Shown: positions 1-15,300, numbered from the stretch's first letter. The stretch: 64,000 nucleotides of DNA from Syngnathus acus (GCF_901709675.1 NC_051094.1:12024501-12088500); one strand, 5' to 3'. Notes: generated from the letters alone by a model not told the origin. Numbers and translations: made by a program.

Positions 1-384
1 ATGTGAACCAAAGTTAGTGAAACAGGCTTAAAAGCCTTTGAAAAGAGGAAAGGGAACATTAAGGACTTCCTGCAGTGCCATTGTTTATTTTAGAGCTTTA
101 AGGTGGGACCATTGTGGATGATATGTCAGATTAGGGGAGGGTGACTCGACCCCCTGCTCTACTGGTGAAGTCATTTTCAGCTCTCACAAGATTTCCCAAC
201 CAGCACATGCACAGCTTACAGACCTTTCCATTTCACTACTGTGCAAATTCAAGTGTTCTTTTTGGAGGCCGGTGTCAGCATACGGCAGCAAAGCAGTGTT
301 AATTAACTTCTCTTCTTCATGAGTATTTTAGCAGCACTGCTTTACATTCTCAGCCCTCACTTGTCCTGTTTTTTTTCTCATTAG

Positions 385-3300
385 CTCAAACCACCATCGT
401 TGGCCTTTTTTACCACAACATGCACAGCTACTACAAAGAAATCAGCCCCGTCAAGACCAGGTAATAAAGAATGCAAATGTTTCTGGTGATTATTGCAGCC
501 AGTTGAGCTTCAAACTTGGTACTTCCTGTGGGGGGGGTCAGGTCCACTGACTCTAAGGCGCCCATGTTTCCTGAACAGCTCATGGCTGGAGTCAGGGTCT
601 TATCTGTCCACTGGCCTATCTTCCATCTCACCACTCAAGCTCCACTGACTGATACACCCTGCTATTAGCGCAACAGCTCCATTACACCAATCCAAACCTT
701 GTCTCACCCTGGATGCCAGCTAGTGGCAGTGAAGTGGATTGTTTAATTCCTCCTGAATGTGGCATAACTACGATCAAGCATTCACTTTTTCCCACAGACA
801 TACGTACTTGGTAAATTTATATTGAAAATAGGCATAATATGTATAGAGAAGATCCAGTTTATAATAGACTGTACCATTGGTCACGTTGTTAACTATGGTG
901 AATGATGCTATTAGGTTGAAGGAAAAAAAATTGGATTTAAAGTAATTTGTAAAATTCTTTCTTCAATTTTGATGACGTTTTTTTTTTTCTTCTTCTCAGG
1001 GTCAACCATTTCATCATGTGCACAAGGAATATAATAATACTGATGATAAGAATAACTTAAATTGGTGTCTTTGAAGGCAGAATAACTTAAATATACTGGG
1101 ATTTTCCATTCATCCATCTTCTGTCCTCTTAAATCACTTCCATTTGATCAATTTCTTGGCCTTACTGTTTTACTGTCAACTTTCCTCATTGATACATGAT
1201 ACATTTTCTATGTCTTGTAGGATTAATGAAGCTACTGACTTTAAGGATCATAAAATCCAGGTAGCAAGCTGCTTAATTTCTCTAAATGTGGAGCCATCAC
1301 CAACCCTGTCAGTCAACCTCTCCGGGGCACCGCTCATCAAGATCGTTCTCAGCCACATCTTGGTGAGAATCAAACATAACACACCAACTGTCATGGTCTC
1401 CTTGTTGTTGACTCATGTCTTGATGTTCCATTAACTGTGGGTGAGTCAGTCATACCGGGAAAATGCCGTGCTTCGTTTTTTCCAGTTTGGCAGATACAGA
1501 TGTAGGGTGTGGGACACCCACCTTATCAAAGGGCTATGATTTGCCTGTGGTTACAGTAGATGGATGTCCCTATTTGAAATGTACAAGTTCTATTTCTGGC
1601 GTTGCTTTATGCAAGAAGATGGGTGTAAACCACTGACCAAGACTATTGCAACTGGGCATTCGCTTGCACAAAGAGCAAAACTTGTAGTAATTTCCTTCAC
1701 TTTTCCCTCATGGAGCGGATGGCTTCCAGAGGGCGAATTGATTATGCACATTTGACCTGCAGCCTTATGGTACTCTGAGGGAAGCAGTAAATTTCTGTTC
1801 TGAACAACAATTTCCTCACTACTTTGAAGACTGTGCCAGTTTCCACACAGAAACAGATTGAAACTCGCCACAAAAGTTACTTGAAAATGACCATCATATA
1901 ATATATGGCTGCTTTCATGGGTAGAAACGTGATAGCTTTTATCCTTTGCGGTCATTAAAATTAGCATGCTATTTTTTTTCCTCATTTAAACATGGTATTT
2001 CAATAGAATTGAGGGTTTAAGCCCCTCTACTATAATTCTGCTCAAACCCTCCGTACAAAACACATTCATTTTGGTTATTTATTAATTGTAAAAGATTAAA
2101 TGGAAACAATTCAGCTGTGTTGAGAACAATTGTCCTTGATGGGATAAATGTTTACCCTGCAATGACACTATATTTTCTGTGAGAGAAGCCTTAAAATCAT
2201 CTGAGATGTTTACCAGCCCTGTTAGGTGTTTGTATTTTACTATGGAAATGACCGCTGTGAGACAGATTACTCATGTATTAAGTATACTGCTGTCATAATA
2301 TAAATATGCTTTTATTATTCAAACTTAAAACTGGGCCAGTTCTTTTAAATTTAGCTAGCATCACTTCTATTCACACAGGAATGTTGAATAATATTTAATT
2401 CCATTTGATCAAATGATTTCAATTTAGCTGCTCTGCATTAGGCATATGTTTAGCCCATCGAGAGTTGGTTTTTTTCACACTGCTCCACAGCACTAACCTG
2501 TTTTAGTAAAAGTACAACTGTTTCTGGAGTAACTGATGGACATGCAACCTGCCTTCAACCTAGGCAGGAAAGACAGATCTGAAAGTAGCTATTTAGATTG
2601 CTTATTATTGTCTACACCTCAGATATTCTGTCGTGGCACCAGCGCACAAGTGTAGAGTTTGCGATCTGCAGCTCGACCTCTTTGCTTATCGTCAGGGAGT
2701 TGACAAGCACCCGCGACTTCATTAAAAGGTGAATGAATGTCCATGGAAGAGTATCAGCTTTCTCTTAAGTCTTTCTTGTTGCTACGGTTACAGTTTGGTG
2801 GGTTGTCACTTGCATGGTGCATAGGTTTTGGTTCCAAATGTCATCTATTTTCCTTATCAGACTCATGTCAGGACTGAAATTACTTTAATGTCGGTTGATG
2901 GAGTTACCAACCTTGAGTCATGGCAGGTGTGACGCTGAATTCAACACTGAAAGTTTGGTGACCCTGCACTCTTTGATTGATGTTACTGTAACAGCACAAT
3001 GAGGTCACGCCATTCCCGTAAGGGTCAGTCATGCATTGCATGGCACCGGGCTGACCAAGTTTAGTTCCCAGAGAAAATGTTATCAGGACTTCAGGAGGCC
3101 CACATGCTTTCTCACGCCACTCAACTTGAATGTTGATTAGAACCTGGCACCATCAGAGATTTATTAGCGCTGTCTGACTTGTTCGGATGGAGGTGGAGTT
3201 GAGGAGGTGGGGAAAGGAGAGTGGGAGAATTTGGGCTCTGTGGTTAAACATTAATGCTTGAGTAAAATTACTGACACCTCCTGGACGTCTCATTCTCCTC

Positions 3301-6300
3301 CCTCAAAGCAGCAAGACCAAGTAAATAAATGGAAAGACTTACGTACTTCAATAGCAAAGAAGATTAATGAGGTCAAAAAATGAGAGGCTCGGAAAAACAG
3401 ATTTTGATCCTGTCGTATGGGGACAAATGGTGACAGGTGAAAAAAGTTCAGATCAGCTTCAATATGTCCAAATGTGAATTTGTAATTTACCTACACTAAT
3501 GTGGAAAAGTTGGCTTTTCTACTTGGTTTTCCTCATAAACCTTGTTTGAGAGGTTATTATATATTTGAGCCAATAAAGCCCACTGCGACGTCAATGCCTA
3601 ATACAGAACACATTACTATGACAAATAGGGGTGGAGCTAGTCACAAATTTAAAAAAAAACGCTACTGTGATCTACAAAGCGCACGCGAGACCCCACAAAC
3701 ACAGCATGGATTGTATTTTCCCTTGTGGAGGCAGAACTTCATCAATGGAGCCATATTACACTCCGATCCAATTGCAGATTGCAAAACACAAATCCCTTTA
3801 TGTAAATTAAATACAACTGTTTACTGCTGCTCGTTGAGGCTCATCCGTCTCCTAATAGGAAAACAAGTTACCATTTCAAGGTGAACAAAACCTAAACATC
3901 AGATTTTGAGCAATAATTTATCATTGAGTTAAAATTTCTTAATATGTTATCAAATAAATATAAAATGATGATATTTTGGTAAAATGCTGTTTAATTTTAA
4001 GAGCATGAGTTCAGTCAGAAGAAGGCGGTTTGAAAGTAAGCCTCTTACCAACAATGACAATTTTTTGAGTACTGCCTCTGTTACAAGCACCGCAGTGGCC
4101 AATCCAAGGTTTCTGTGAGATCATGGTGTATGATTCCATATGTTCCTTATTCTCAAATGTCTCTGCCAAGACTCAATATGGCTCTACTTACAAAAGCCAA
4201 AGAAACATTACACTGGTCACTTATGAAAGCCCGTGGGGATTAAAATGAATGCATTGGTGGGAAAGTAAAAAATGTTCATGCAAACTTTAACTGTGCAAGA
4301 AATGACAAAATAGGATTGACCCCCACAGTTGTTTTATTTTGCCAAAGTTTCCTTACTCACGGCCTTCCTATCAACACTTCATGTTTTGAGTGTCCACTTC
4401 AGAGACTGAGCCATAACCACAGCTGCATGTCTTATAATGTATCCCTTGACACAATGATCTCACTCGGGACTGCGTGAATTCAAATTGGAAGTCCATATAC
4501 TGTATGATGATAAAAAAAGACTGACCGGTATTTCATAAAGTGCTTTTTACACAAACACCACAAATGTTTCTCAATTGCCACCTGTTATTGTATTTAGTAG
4601 ACACACATATCATTGCACGAACTAACCAAATTCTGCCCATATTCTTGCAACACAATTAACATTTGTGTTAAAATGAAATTGTGTGATTGGGGTTTTGTTT
4701 TTGTGCGATTAATGAAAAAACACTTGGGCAGACATATAATAACTGCAACAGATACCACAAGTTCACACAAATAGCTGCCAAAAATAAAAAGTTTTGTCAT
4801 GATTCATAATTTCTTCTACATCCAGAAAGAAATGAATTACTGTAGATATAACACGAGACCTTTAACCGAGATGGGAGCTTTGGGACTTATTAAATGGGAT
4901 TTTCCGTGTTGAATCGAAATTGCTGGCGGATGTGAAATCTGTCTGAGAGGCAGATACAGTTGTGATATTTTCGAGTTGTGTTCAAGATGGTTTATGATGT
5001 GGAATTGTTTTTCTGATATTAAACATTGCGGCCTAATTACAAACATAATTATAGTTCGAGAGCAGAAAATACTATAAAGATCACGTAACTGACCTTCGGT
5101 GGACAAAAAAAAAAAAAAAGAATTTATATAAGTGTATTTGAAGTTTCAGCTCAGGTTTCAATTGGCCTCAAGTTGGTCAATGTGTTAAGACTTTAAGAGG
5201 CATTTATTGTCACTTTGGATACTGAGAAGTTTTACCAAAGCCAATCGCTAGCTTTTCATTCTGCCAGTGGTCTGACCCAGATTCTGGGACATCTTTGTTT
5301 TACGTTACTATTGCTAGGGTGCAGCAATCATTTAAGAGTGCTTTTGTTGTACATTACTGTCATTTTCATCCCTTATTATTTATCATGGTCATTCTGCCAC
5401 TTTTCCTCATTGATACAGCTGCTTGGTTGACAGGAACATTTTTACCTTTATTCTCTTATATACTATATAGTATACCTAAGACATTTAAATGTGATGCCCT
5501 TTCTTAAACCACACATGTTTAATGTTCTAAATGTATGGTTCTCTAGGTCAGTGAACTGCTTGACCCCAGTCAATCAAAAGACATACACTGATAATTCACA
5601 TTCAGTCACACCTATAGGCGAGGTAGAGTCTTCAATTAATCTAATGTGAATGTTTATTATCAAGTAGAAGGTAGGCCAAGGAAAAACAAATCTCACACAG
5701 ATAGGCCCCAAGTTGTTGTGTGAAACTTTTAAATGTGAATCAGATGAGCAAACCACATGCGCCACCATGGCGCTGATATCTCTTTGGAACAAAATACATT
5801 TATTTGTTCTCGGTCCTGTTTATCCTCATGGATGATGTGGCTTTAAAACAATAGTCATTGTTAAATTAAATTTTTTATTCTATTATTAAATTGAAAAGAG
5901 CAGTCAAGACTTGATGTCAAAGTAAGAGCCGTAGATATCACGTCAAGTCAAGTTATGTTTATTTGTATAGCCCTAAATCACAAGCAGTCTCAAAGGGCTT
6001 CACATAGACAAAAATTGACAATTATTCTCAAAGCATCCCCTGATCTTAAGCTCACAACAAAAACAGCAGAGAAGCGTTAAAAAGCTGTTTGACTCGCTTT
6101 CCAAATCTTCTCTATTATTATCCTGTCACTCATTAATGTCGAGTCTTTTTTTTCATTTTTGGGTTTTACAAGGCTCAGAGGAATTTCCACAATGGTGTTT
6201 GCTTGCCTTCTGTTGTTAATAAAGACTTGGAGCAACCAGCTGCACTCTTGGCTGGGCGCTATTGAGGCCTTATAGGGCACCCGGGAACAAAGTGGTGTGC

Positions 6301-9300
6301 TCGGCCAGATCTCTAAGCGCATTTTAACACTCACCGGTGACTTTCGAAGTCCTGCATCTTTGCTCGGATAACAACTCCAAACCACATTCTGGATCTACCA
6401 CAAGCGGAGAGTTGCTTGAGAGAAAACTAAGCCAAGCCAAGCTGCACATGTAGTAAAAGAACAGAGGGGTGACAAATTAAAGACGGAAATGTGAATACTT
6501 TGATATAAAAATAATGAATAAGGATGTTTCCAGAGAGAACCCTGAACGGTTCAAGTTGTCACAATGGGTGGAGTGGGAAAAAGTGACTGTTGATTAAAAT
6601 AACAGGAAAATGAACAAACAAACACTAGCAATAATCAGTGGGAGGAACAAAGGAAGCTGGACAAGACCCAAGGAGTGAATCGATAAAACATAATCATGAG
6701 TACAGATTGTGCAACCAGAATGCATCACTTTTAACAATCAAAGTGTAAACAACCAAAGAACTTGGAAGGAGTAGGAAAAAAAACATTGAAATCACTCAAG
6801 AGTGATATTGTATCATCCAAAAAACGTAGTTTCAACAATATAGTGTATGCTCCTTTAAATTCAAGCACACACCATATGGTAAATCAAAACTTATAACCAA
6901 ATTTTTTCATATCCATCCATTGTCTACATATGGCATGTGATGATTCAGGCCAAGGGTGAACTGGAGCTGCTCACTTTGTCGGGATGGATCCGGGACTGGT
7001 TGCCAGCCAATCCCAGGGCACTTCTTTAAAATCACTAATTAATCAGTTTATCAAAATTAACCATTTATACCAAACTATAAAGCAACAACAAAAAAATGAT
7101 ACACATATTTTTTTTAATACAAACAACCTTCTGTGCTTTCCAATTTGTTTCAATGTAAAAAACAGTTTTGATATTTACTTAAAAATCTTTGTTGACTTAA
7201 TGCCACCTCAATACCAAAAGGTATGCAAAACGTGATGCATACCCTTCACACACATCTCAATAAAACAATAAACTCATTGAATACAATACCCAAATAAAGA
7301 TAATGTTAAGATATTGATGTCTTGAAATGTATATTTGTTACCATCTATGAGTGTTAGCATGAATACAATTTGGGGAAACTACAGACTAGCGACCAAGGGA
7401 GCAAACATGAGCTCATTTTTGCTCTGACGTTGCACCATAAGTGGAGAAAAGCAAAGAAACAGATGCTCATTTTCTGAAAAACTTTTACTGTTGTACTATA
7501 TTTGGATTTTAGTTAGAAAAATAAAAAAATAAAAAAAATAAAAATTTTCTTTACACATACTCATTTAGCTCTGGAGCACATTCAATGAAACAAAATTACC
7601 CACACATTTCACAAGAATACATTTTAGAGAAAAATTTATCATACTGTCAATTTCCAAGGCCCACGCCTAATTGTTGACATTTTGGCATTTTGAAAAAAAT
7701 GGTTCTCAACAGTGAGGGAACAGAACTGTACCAAAACCATATGCCACTTGACCCACTGAAGCTGTTCTGGCAACTCCCGGTGACTTGACACCTCTCGAAG
7801 TCACTGAACATTTTCTTTATTAAGTCACACTTTTTTATGTCTGAGCTTGAGTATGACGCATGCCAAGACTTTGATTGTTGTGGACACTTTCCCACAAGGA
7901 ATGCTTTCTATTCAGTGCTTGGTTTGCATAATTAGCCTTCTTTCATTGCACTGCAATTGCGGAAAACGAATATAACACAATAAAGTGGCACTTACAAAGT
8001 GCCAATTACAGCCTGGCTCTCATAAGTGTGATTTTATACACACCAAATACAAAGGAGGAACAGATCAAAATCTCAGTAGTGTAGTCAAGTGAAGCTCCTC
8101 AAAGCTTGCTCTTATGGTCTAATAAGCCAAATAAATATCTCTCCATACAATCTTGAGGGTCACACTCGATCAGAACAAACATAATGAGAGCGAGAGTGGT
8201 CCCGCAATGAAGTCAAGGTGTTGCGCTATGCGATGTAATATGAATGAATCACTGGACTAACAGGCCAGAAAATGGTCTGCCTGTCAATTTCACTCTGACT
8301 TGCAGATTTCCATTAGGAAATAGTGCAGACACAGTTCATGTAATGATTTGACACTGAAAGCAGGAAGAGGTGAGCAATTTCGGTCTACATGTGCGGCCTG
8401 CTGAGTAAGAGTTGCGCTTTGACCAGAAAAACAAAGTCGGTTGCTGCGCACCAGTCATTAGGTCACTGTCTTTGGGGACTACAAATCTTTGAGTTACAGT
8501 TATTTTGTAAAAAGTGCATTATAATCAATCAGCATTTACTTTTTTACTATTCTGGTTGTTGTCTGTCATATCAAGTGTATGTCTATCAAAAAATACAATA
8601 TACAGTTCCCGCCATGATTATTGGCACCCCAGGTTAAGATGTTTTAAAAGTATTAAAACAAATTCAGTCTTCAATGTATATGAATGAAGTATACGCTCAC
8701 GCTGAAAATTGTAAAAAAATAGTTCACTAGACGGCCAACTCAGTCCCCAGACTTTAACCCTATTGAAAACCTGTGGAGTGAGCTATAGTGAAGAATGCAG
8801 AGTAGAGGACGAGAGGATTTACAGAGATTGTGCAGAGAGGAATGCTCAAATATCTCTATTTGTATATTCTCCCAGCTTGTGAAACATTAGGAGAAGATTA
8901 GCTGCTGTTTCTGACAAAGGGGGGTTGTACAAAGTAATAATGTCAGTGGTGCTAATTATATCTAAATATGGGATTCTGAATAAAATAGAATTTGTTATGC
9001 TTATGTTGTTGTTTTTTTACACGTTACAAGGCAAAAAAAAGCACTTTTAATGGTCATATATTTATCTTTTCAGAGTGAAGAACAGAAGGAACAAGTGTTA
9101 AATCAAACCAATAAAGTCTTCCTGTACTGTGCCTTCCTGGACTATAGGTGGGTTCATGTTTGTGACTAGACATGTTTGTGATTTGCATGCAGTTTTTTTT
9201 TTTTTTTTTACAAGAACATCGAATGGATTGTTCTGATGTGTGTGCGTGTGTTTTACAGAATGTATGATTTTGTGCTAATCATACTGTCGCCAGTAAGTCT

Positions 9301-12300
9301 TGAAACTGTGCATGCATTATATATTAACTGTAACCATTACCAATGCTAAAACATTCCAAATATATTAGTGGCATAAGCATTGTGGTGGTTTGTTGCGCTG
9401 CTCATACATGATTCATGAATATGGCCCTGGTAAATGGAACAGTATGATTTTTTTTTTCTTAGTCAATTTGCCACAGTTTCCACACATTGAAACAAACCAC
9501 TGCTCTTTTTTTCTTTGGGAGTATGTTTGTGTCGTCTATTTTGTCTGACTCTCCTTTGACCCTGAATTTAAAAAAGAAAAAGTGACCACAATGGGAAAGT
9601 GCCACAGCGAGTTCAGTGGAGATAATTCTGTCTCAAAATGGGTCACTGTGTTTAATCTACGCAAGCAACAAAATGTCACATAAATATGTTTGGTGGTAGT
9701 TATTTTTGGATTGTAAGTAACAGAAGGTCTTTTTTTTTTCCAGTTCCAAAGAGGGCATTTGGTCCAATCAAGGTTGTGTGCGTTCAGAGGGAAACATGAC
9801 ATACTCTGTGTGTTTGTGCAACCACCTCACCAACTTTGCCATTCTTATGCAAGTGGTTCCCTTAAAGGTATGGCTTTAGTCCTGAACATTTAAGTCCCTT
9901 AAGTTAAGTTTGGTGTGTCACCAGACCAGTATCAAGTGGCATCCAAATAGGTCTTAAGGAATTCTGCCTTTGTGCCCTATTTTTCAGAACTCTAAAGACA
10001 GAGTTGACTTCTTGCATGTTTTGATTTTTCTTTTTTTATTAATGTTGCATTTATTTATTTATTTATTTATAAATGTATTTATTTATCTAATTTTAAGCAC
10101 ACATTATAAGCACAGATAAATAATACAGCATGATTTTTTTTTTAGTTTAATTCTTTTAATCAAAATTCTAATCAGTGATAAAACAGTGCCAGTACACTGT
10201 ATATGCTTTCATTATATTCAATTACAGTATAACATTTTAATTATTATGATTATCTTTCTGTTATGATGAAAACAAATCATGTTTCTACTGTATTATTGTG
10301 AGGCATATAATGTCACTTTCAATGTAACTTGAAATAACCATATGTGGTTTTTGGGCCTGATAAAAGGCAACAGAGCAACAGTTGCATGCTGTGTTCACTT
10401 GTCGACAGCGCAAGGACGTGGATGAAGAGCAGACCTACATGCATGTGTTTGGAAGATACAAACACAATTCCCATTTGAGAGAGCTAATGCAAATCAAAAT
10501 CTGCTGCACATTAGCAATTTTTAATCTAATTAAGCAATAATATGTAAACATACTACAACGATAGCCAAAAATGAATCAGTTCTGTTTCGGTCTAACTGGA
10601 ACCACACGTAGTCCTCCCTCTTAGTGTTTTGCTATCTGAGATGCAAAAAGCCTCAGAATGAGGAGGAACGTATGTATATTGTTTGACTGACAGGCGGCCG
10701 GGGTGGGAAACGAGAGACAAAGTAAGCACAGCGCTTGCTGCAAATCACGAGCAGACAGTCTTTCTGGCAGCAATGTTGAAGGATAATGATACACGTCATC
10801 CGCACAGCCTTTGCAGGCTTTTGCAAATTTTGCACGGTTATTTAAGCTAGTAACAGCGTATTTACAGTATGTAGAACATATTTTCGAAACTCTTAGGTTT
10901 GGAGGTCGTGTGCGATTCAGTTAACTTTCGTTTAGTGACTGATCTTCAAGGCCCATTTGCTATCATGAGCAGGCCTACACAATCACTATGTTGATTTCAC
11001 TGCTGGTTTTCTACAGAACTACTGGAGGAAACCACCATTGAATGTGGTTGCTTGGGTCACTACAACGGTCAATGGTCTAGCCCTCAAGACCACAGTGCCT
11101 CAAGAAGCCCACTGATGGACACGAAAATTTACTGATCAAACTATATGGTTTATTACGGCAATCACATTCAGAAACTCATTTCCAACCGACATTATTTCTT
11201 TAACTATTTGCATCTAGTGAATGCTCAAATGCCAACACTATGTACAGTATGAGCGACTGGAGTATGGCCAGTAACTCCGCTTGTTCATTTTAAATAGAGA
11301 ACCACTCAGCGGTCCAGTACCATATTTAAATGCTGAAGTCTATTTGATGCTATTCTTTCCCCTTAGTCACTCTGTAATTTGCGGTCTGCCTCATCCTTCA
11401 GCTGCAAGGGAATGTACCACATATACTTTTTGGGGATGTCTAAGACTACTCTACTCTGGTAATGACAAGGCACATATGAAGACAGTTAATAGAGAATAAA
11501 ACCCAACCTCTTGAAATAGATCAGACTCTAAAATAACATTTTGTATGAAGGCCTACCTCAATGTATGAATGAAGGAGTACAACGGTGTCAGTATTCACTA
11601 AAATTCACTCATTGCACAACAATAAAGATCGATAAGTATGTGTATTATGTACTTTAAGTGATTGACAAGTTGACGGCCATGATTATTTTTTTTAGAATGG
11701 TAACCATACCTGCGAAAAGAATTCCAACCGTTTCGTTGATTTACTGACTTGTCAACAAAATGCTGTCATAAATTTCTTATGTAGCGCATTGTAAATCAGT
11801 GCATGCGTCTTTGTGCACAGCTCACCACGGGCCACCGGGTGGCACTGTCAACCATTGGCTATGTTGGATGCTCTATTTCCATTTTCTGCCTGGCCATCAC
11901 TCTCGTCACATTTGCAGTCCTATCGTGAGTATCATTATCATCACTTTGAGATTTATGTATGTTTCGTACACTGATGTGTGAATATCGCCTTATGCAAACC
12001 TCCGCTTTTAATCACTTGGTTTGGGTCACATTTGCACCCGATACTAAACTTATTTTAGTACATGTACATACAGTGAAGGTAAGGTGTGAAATTGTGACTT
12101 TTTAAAAAAAAAAAGATTTTGTTGTAATACTATCCAGATCAGAATATTTTTAACAACTCGGGGTATGTTACCATCAGTGACACAATATAATGGAGAGCAA
12201 AGTCAAAAAGGAAGAAAAAAATTAAATTGAAAAATTTGGTGTTCTACAGCTCACCCCTGACCTTTAATACCTACTGTTAATATATAATTACCTGAAATAC

Positions 12301-15300
12301 CTATCTTAGTGTAGTGTTTGGTGCAATGTTAAGAATATAAGTGTCAAACCTACATGAAAATGGATAATCAAAGTCAAAGTCAAAGTCAAAGTCAGCTTTA
12401 TTGTCAATCCCTTCATATGTCGAGACACACAAAGAAACCGAAATTCCGTTTTCTCTATCCCCCGGTGACGAGACATACAAGTAGACGACACAAAATAAAA
12501 GCAAGAAGGCACAAACAATAAATAATACACAAAAAATAACAATATAAATAAATAAATAAAATGATCCTTCCATCCATCTCTTGATCGCCCCATCTGTTTG
12601 TTGACCCACCCATCCATTCAATTTACTTGATTAAAATTCATTCAAATTCCACATTCTTCTTGAAAGTGTGCAAATGGGATTCGAATGCAGCTCAATATTT
12701 CCTTGCATGTGTGAAACAATTGCCCAATCATTGCCCTCAAGAGCATATGAATGTTTAAATGTACAAAATTCTGAACAATGAAGGTCACTTTTTCTACTAA
12801 ACTATGAATAAGAAGATATTCAACACATTTTAATATAATTTAATCAACAATTTGAATGTCTGACTTCTCTTTCTGCTGCTCTGCAGGTCAGTGAGTACCA
12901 TTCGGAACCAACGCTACCACATCCATGCCAATTTGTCTTTTGCCATCCTTGTGGCTGAGATCTTGCTGCTCATCAGTGCCAGCTTTGACCCGGGAACGGT
13001 AATTATTGTAGATACAATTTTGGTCACTGTGGTTGGTCACTGTGACAGTCTCAGTGATGATGAGACAACAAAATGACATTTTCTTTACCAATATTTATGT
13101 GCCCTTTGCCAGCTGCCTTGTAAGATCATGGCGGTCCTGCTGCACTTCTTCTTTCTGAGTGCATTTTCCTGGATGCTCGTGGAGGGCCTCCATCTCTACA
13201 GCATGGTGGTCAAGGTGTTTGGTTCTGAAGGCAGTAAACACATATACTACTATGGCATTGGTTGGGGTAAGTCAGTCATTAGTGGGTGCGGATTCACTAA
13301 ACTGGTGCCATTCCGTTATTGGCTGCACTTCGAATGAGTCTTCACATCAAGTCTTTACTCTAAATGTGATTGAACTATTTTACTCATCACATATTAGAAC
13401 TGAAAAGGAAATAATTGCATTCATGTTTCAGTGTACATCTGTTTTGAATCGCATTCCACAGTATGAGTTGACTCTCCGGATCTTATTCTAAAATAAGATT
13501 CTTGGATATTTGTCCTGTATACCATTGCTGCGGCTGAATGCCCCCTTCCCCATGTTGAACCAATTAGTGGCAACATTATGCTTTTTTCCCCTATTGCTTC
13601 ATTTATTCCACCCTAGAGTAGGTCTTTTTATGTGGTCAAATGTAAATTATGCTTAGAAGACTGGTTTGGGAGTCGACATCCATGAACAATGTGCCTGCAG
13701 TATAAACAGTGCATTTCATTGAGGCTGGAGTTTTTATCTACTTCTAGTGCTATTGTTTGAACCTGGTGTACTGTACAAAAGAACCTTTGAGCCTGACAAT
13801 GAGTAACAGTTACTATGTTGGGCATTATCTTCGATGACATAACAATCAATAGGGTCATAGTGCCTGTTAACTAGTTAATAATTTTGGAATTAGAACTTAT
13901 TGTGCCAATCTAAATACAATTCTGTGTCATCACCATGATGTGTATTAATCAGTAACTGGAAATAGTTCCTGGAAAATACACAACAACACAGTACATTTGT
14001 ATTGAAATATATTTTAGTAGCTATAAAGTTTATGACTATCAATACAATAGTCCTGTGCAGGGAAAGAATAATATGAACAGTGTTAAGGAACATTATAGTT
14101 ATGTATTTGCCAAATAACTGTCAATCCTGATCATATATTTTTTTAAATCTAGACTTAATGATCCTGCGATACATGTATCAGAATTTTTTAAACAGTTAAA
14201 GGTATATTTTACTTTTTTTTTTTTACTAGGCTCTCCACTGGTGATCTGTGTGGTATCAATGACATCAGCTTTGGGCAGTTATGGCGAGGTTGACAAGTAA
14301 GTGTAATTTGCATGTAAGATGGAAAAACAAACGTCACTGAATAACACAGAATTTAATTAAATACTCCATCGTGACTTAGTGGCATTGCATCATCATCATT
14401 TGAAGGCTGTTGAAAAATTGCTTCTTACACAGAAACACTCTAAAATAATAACATATAACAAGGCAACATAACATGCCAGGTTTCCTCTGCCATTGCTTTC
14501 TCAGCTGCTGGCTGTCCCTGAAAAATGGAGCCATCTGGGCCTTTGTGGCACCCGCTCTGTGTGTCATTGTGGTAAGTAAGTCATTTACATGTTTTTTTTT
14601 TTCATCTGGAATCTAAATTTGTTGTAAAAATCTTGTCTAGCCCAGCTAGTAGAAACCAGTTGTCATTTTCTTTCCTTATATAGTGTTTCTTAATCTCACT
14701 TGTTGTTTCCTTTCTGATTACCAGGTAAATGTTGGAATTTTGATCTCGGTTACCAGAATAATATCTCGTATCAGTGGAGAGAATTACAAAGTTCATGGGG
14801 ATGCCAATGCAGTCAAGTGAGTGTGACTCTGTTCTCCATCGGGATTTTCTGTAGTTATTATCAAACTACGAACTAAAAATGTGGTTTGTCCTTTAAGGCT
14901 GACTGCAAAGGCTGTGGCAGTGCTTCTACCTATACTTGGCATTTCCTGGATCTTTGGAGTTTTGGCTGTCAACACGCACTCTTTGCCATTCCTTTATATA
15001 TTTGCAATTTTCAACTCTTTGCAGGTAAATCGCTTAACTTTCCCCCAAAGTTTTAAAGTTAAAAATCCTCCTAAAGTGACTACATTCTCCTTCCTTTGTA
15101 GGGTTTCTTTGTCTTTTTGTTTCATTGTCTCCTTAACTCTGAGGTATGTTGCCTAATATGTGAAATGTTTTGGTCATTTTTTGTGTTTTCTTTTGTTCAG
15201 CCTCGTGGGAGGCAAATCTCCACACACCCTCAAGCAATATTGAATTTGGCCAGAATGTCCAATGGTGTAATGTTGTTTCCTCTCTCTGTAGGTCAGGGCT

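Larger units (their letters stand above)
1363..9073 (+). other. Long adgrd1 intron (7.7 kb)
   Basis: No coding exon could be supported in this interval. The flanking exons (ending KIVLSHIL and starting SEEQKEQ) join in phase and match the contiguous human protein, so none is expected. The DNA is AT-rich and contains the repeat relics listed separately (about 5.94, 6.9 and 8.6 kb). Open frames here, up to 131 codons, have no recognisable motif, splice support or codon bias. Confidence 0.75.
385..9867 (+). other. adgrd1: adgrd1 GAIN/GPS block with tethered agonist
   Basis: Four exons encode the C-terminal GAIN subdomain and the GPS. The GPS has the expected spaced Trp and Cys residues (GIWSNQGC, then SVCLCNHL). 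Self-cleavage is expected between Leu (9826-9828) and Thr (9829-9831), within [11 protein letters not shown]. The TNFAILMQ segment after the cut is the Stachel tethered agonist, which in the family folds into the 7TM bundle to activate signalling. The catalytic His-Leu-Thr triad is intact, so this receptor should cleave itself. N-glycosylation sequons NLS, NQT and NMT are present. Confidence 0.93.

Noticed and set aside
1590-1985. 131-codon minus-strand open frame in the long adgrd1 intron
   Set aside because: No recognisable domain, and it lies antisense in AT-rich intronic DNA; chance frames of this length are expected in 64 kb.
10425-10520. Exon-like stretch after CGACAG in an adgrd1 intron ([13 protein letters not shown]...)
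   Set aside because: The flanking 7TM exons join in phase and match the contiguous human protein; this stretch runs into a stop and has no convincing donor.
12301-12621. Two overlapping minus-strand open frames of over 100 codons
   Set aside because: They lie on the retroposon tail, and the Thr-Leu and Asp-Phe repeats are translations of the TTTGAC units.
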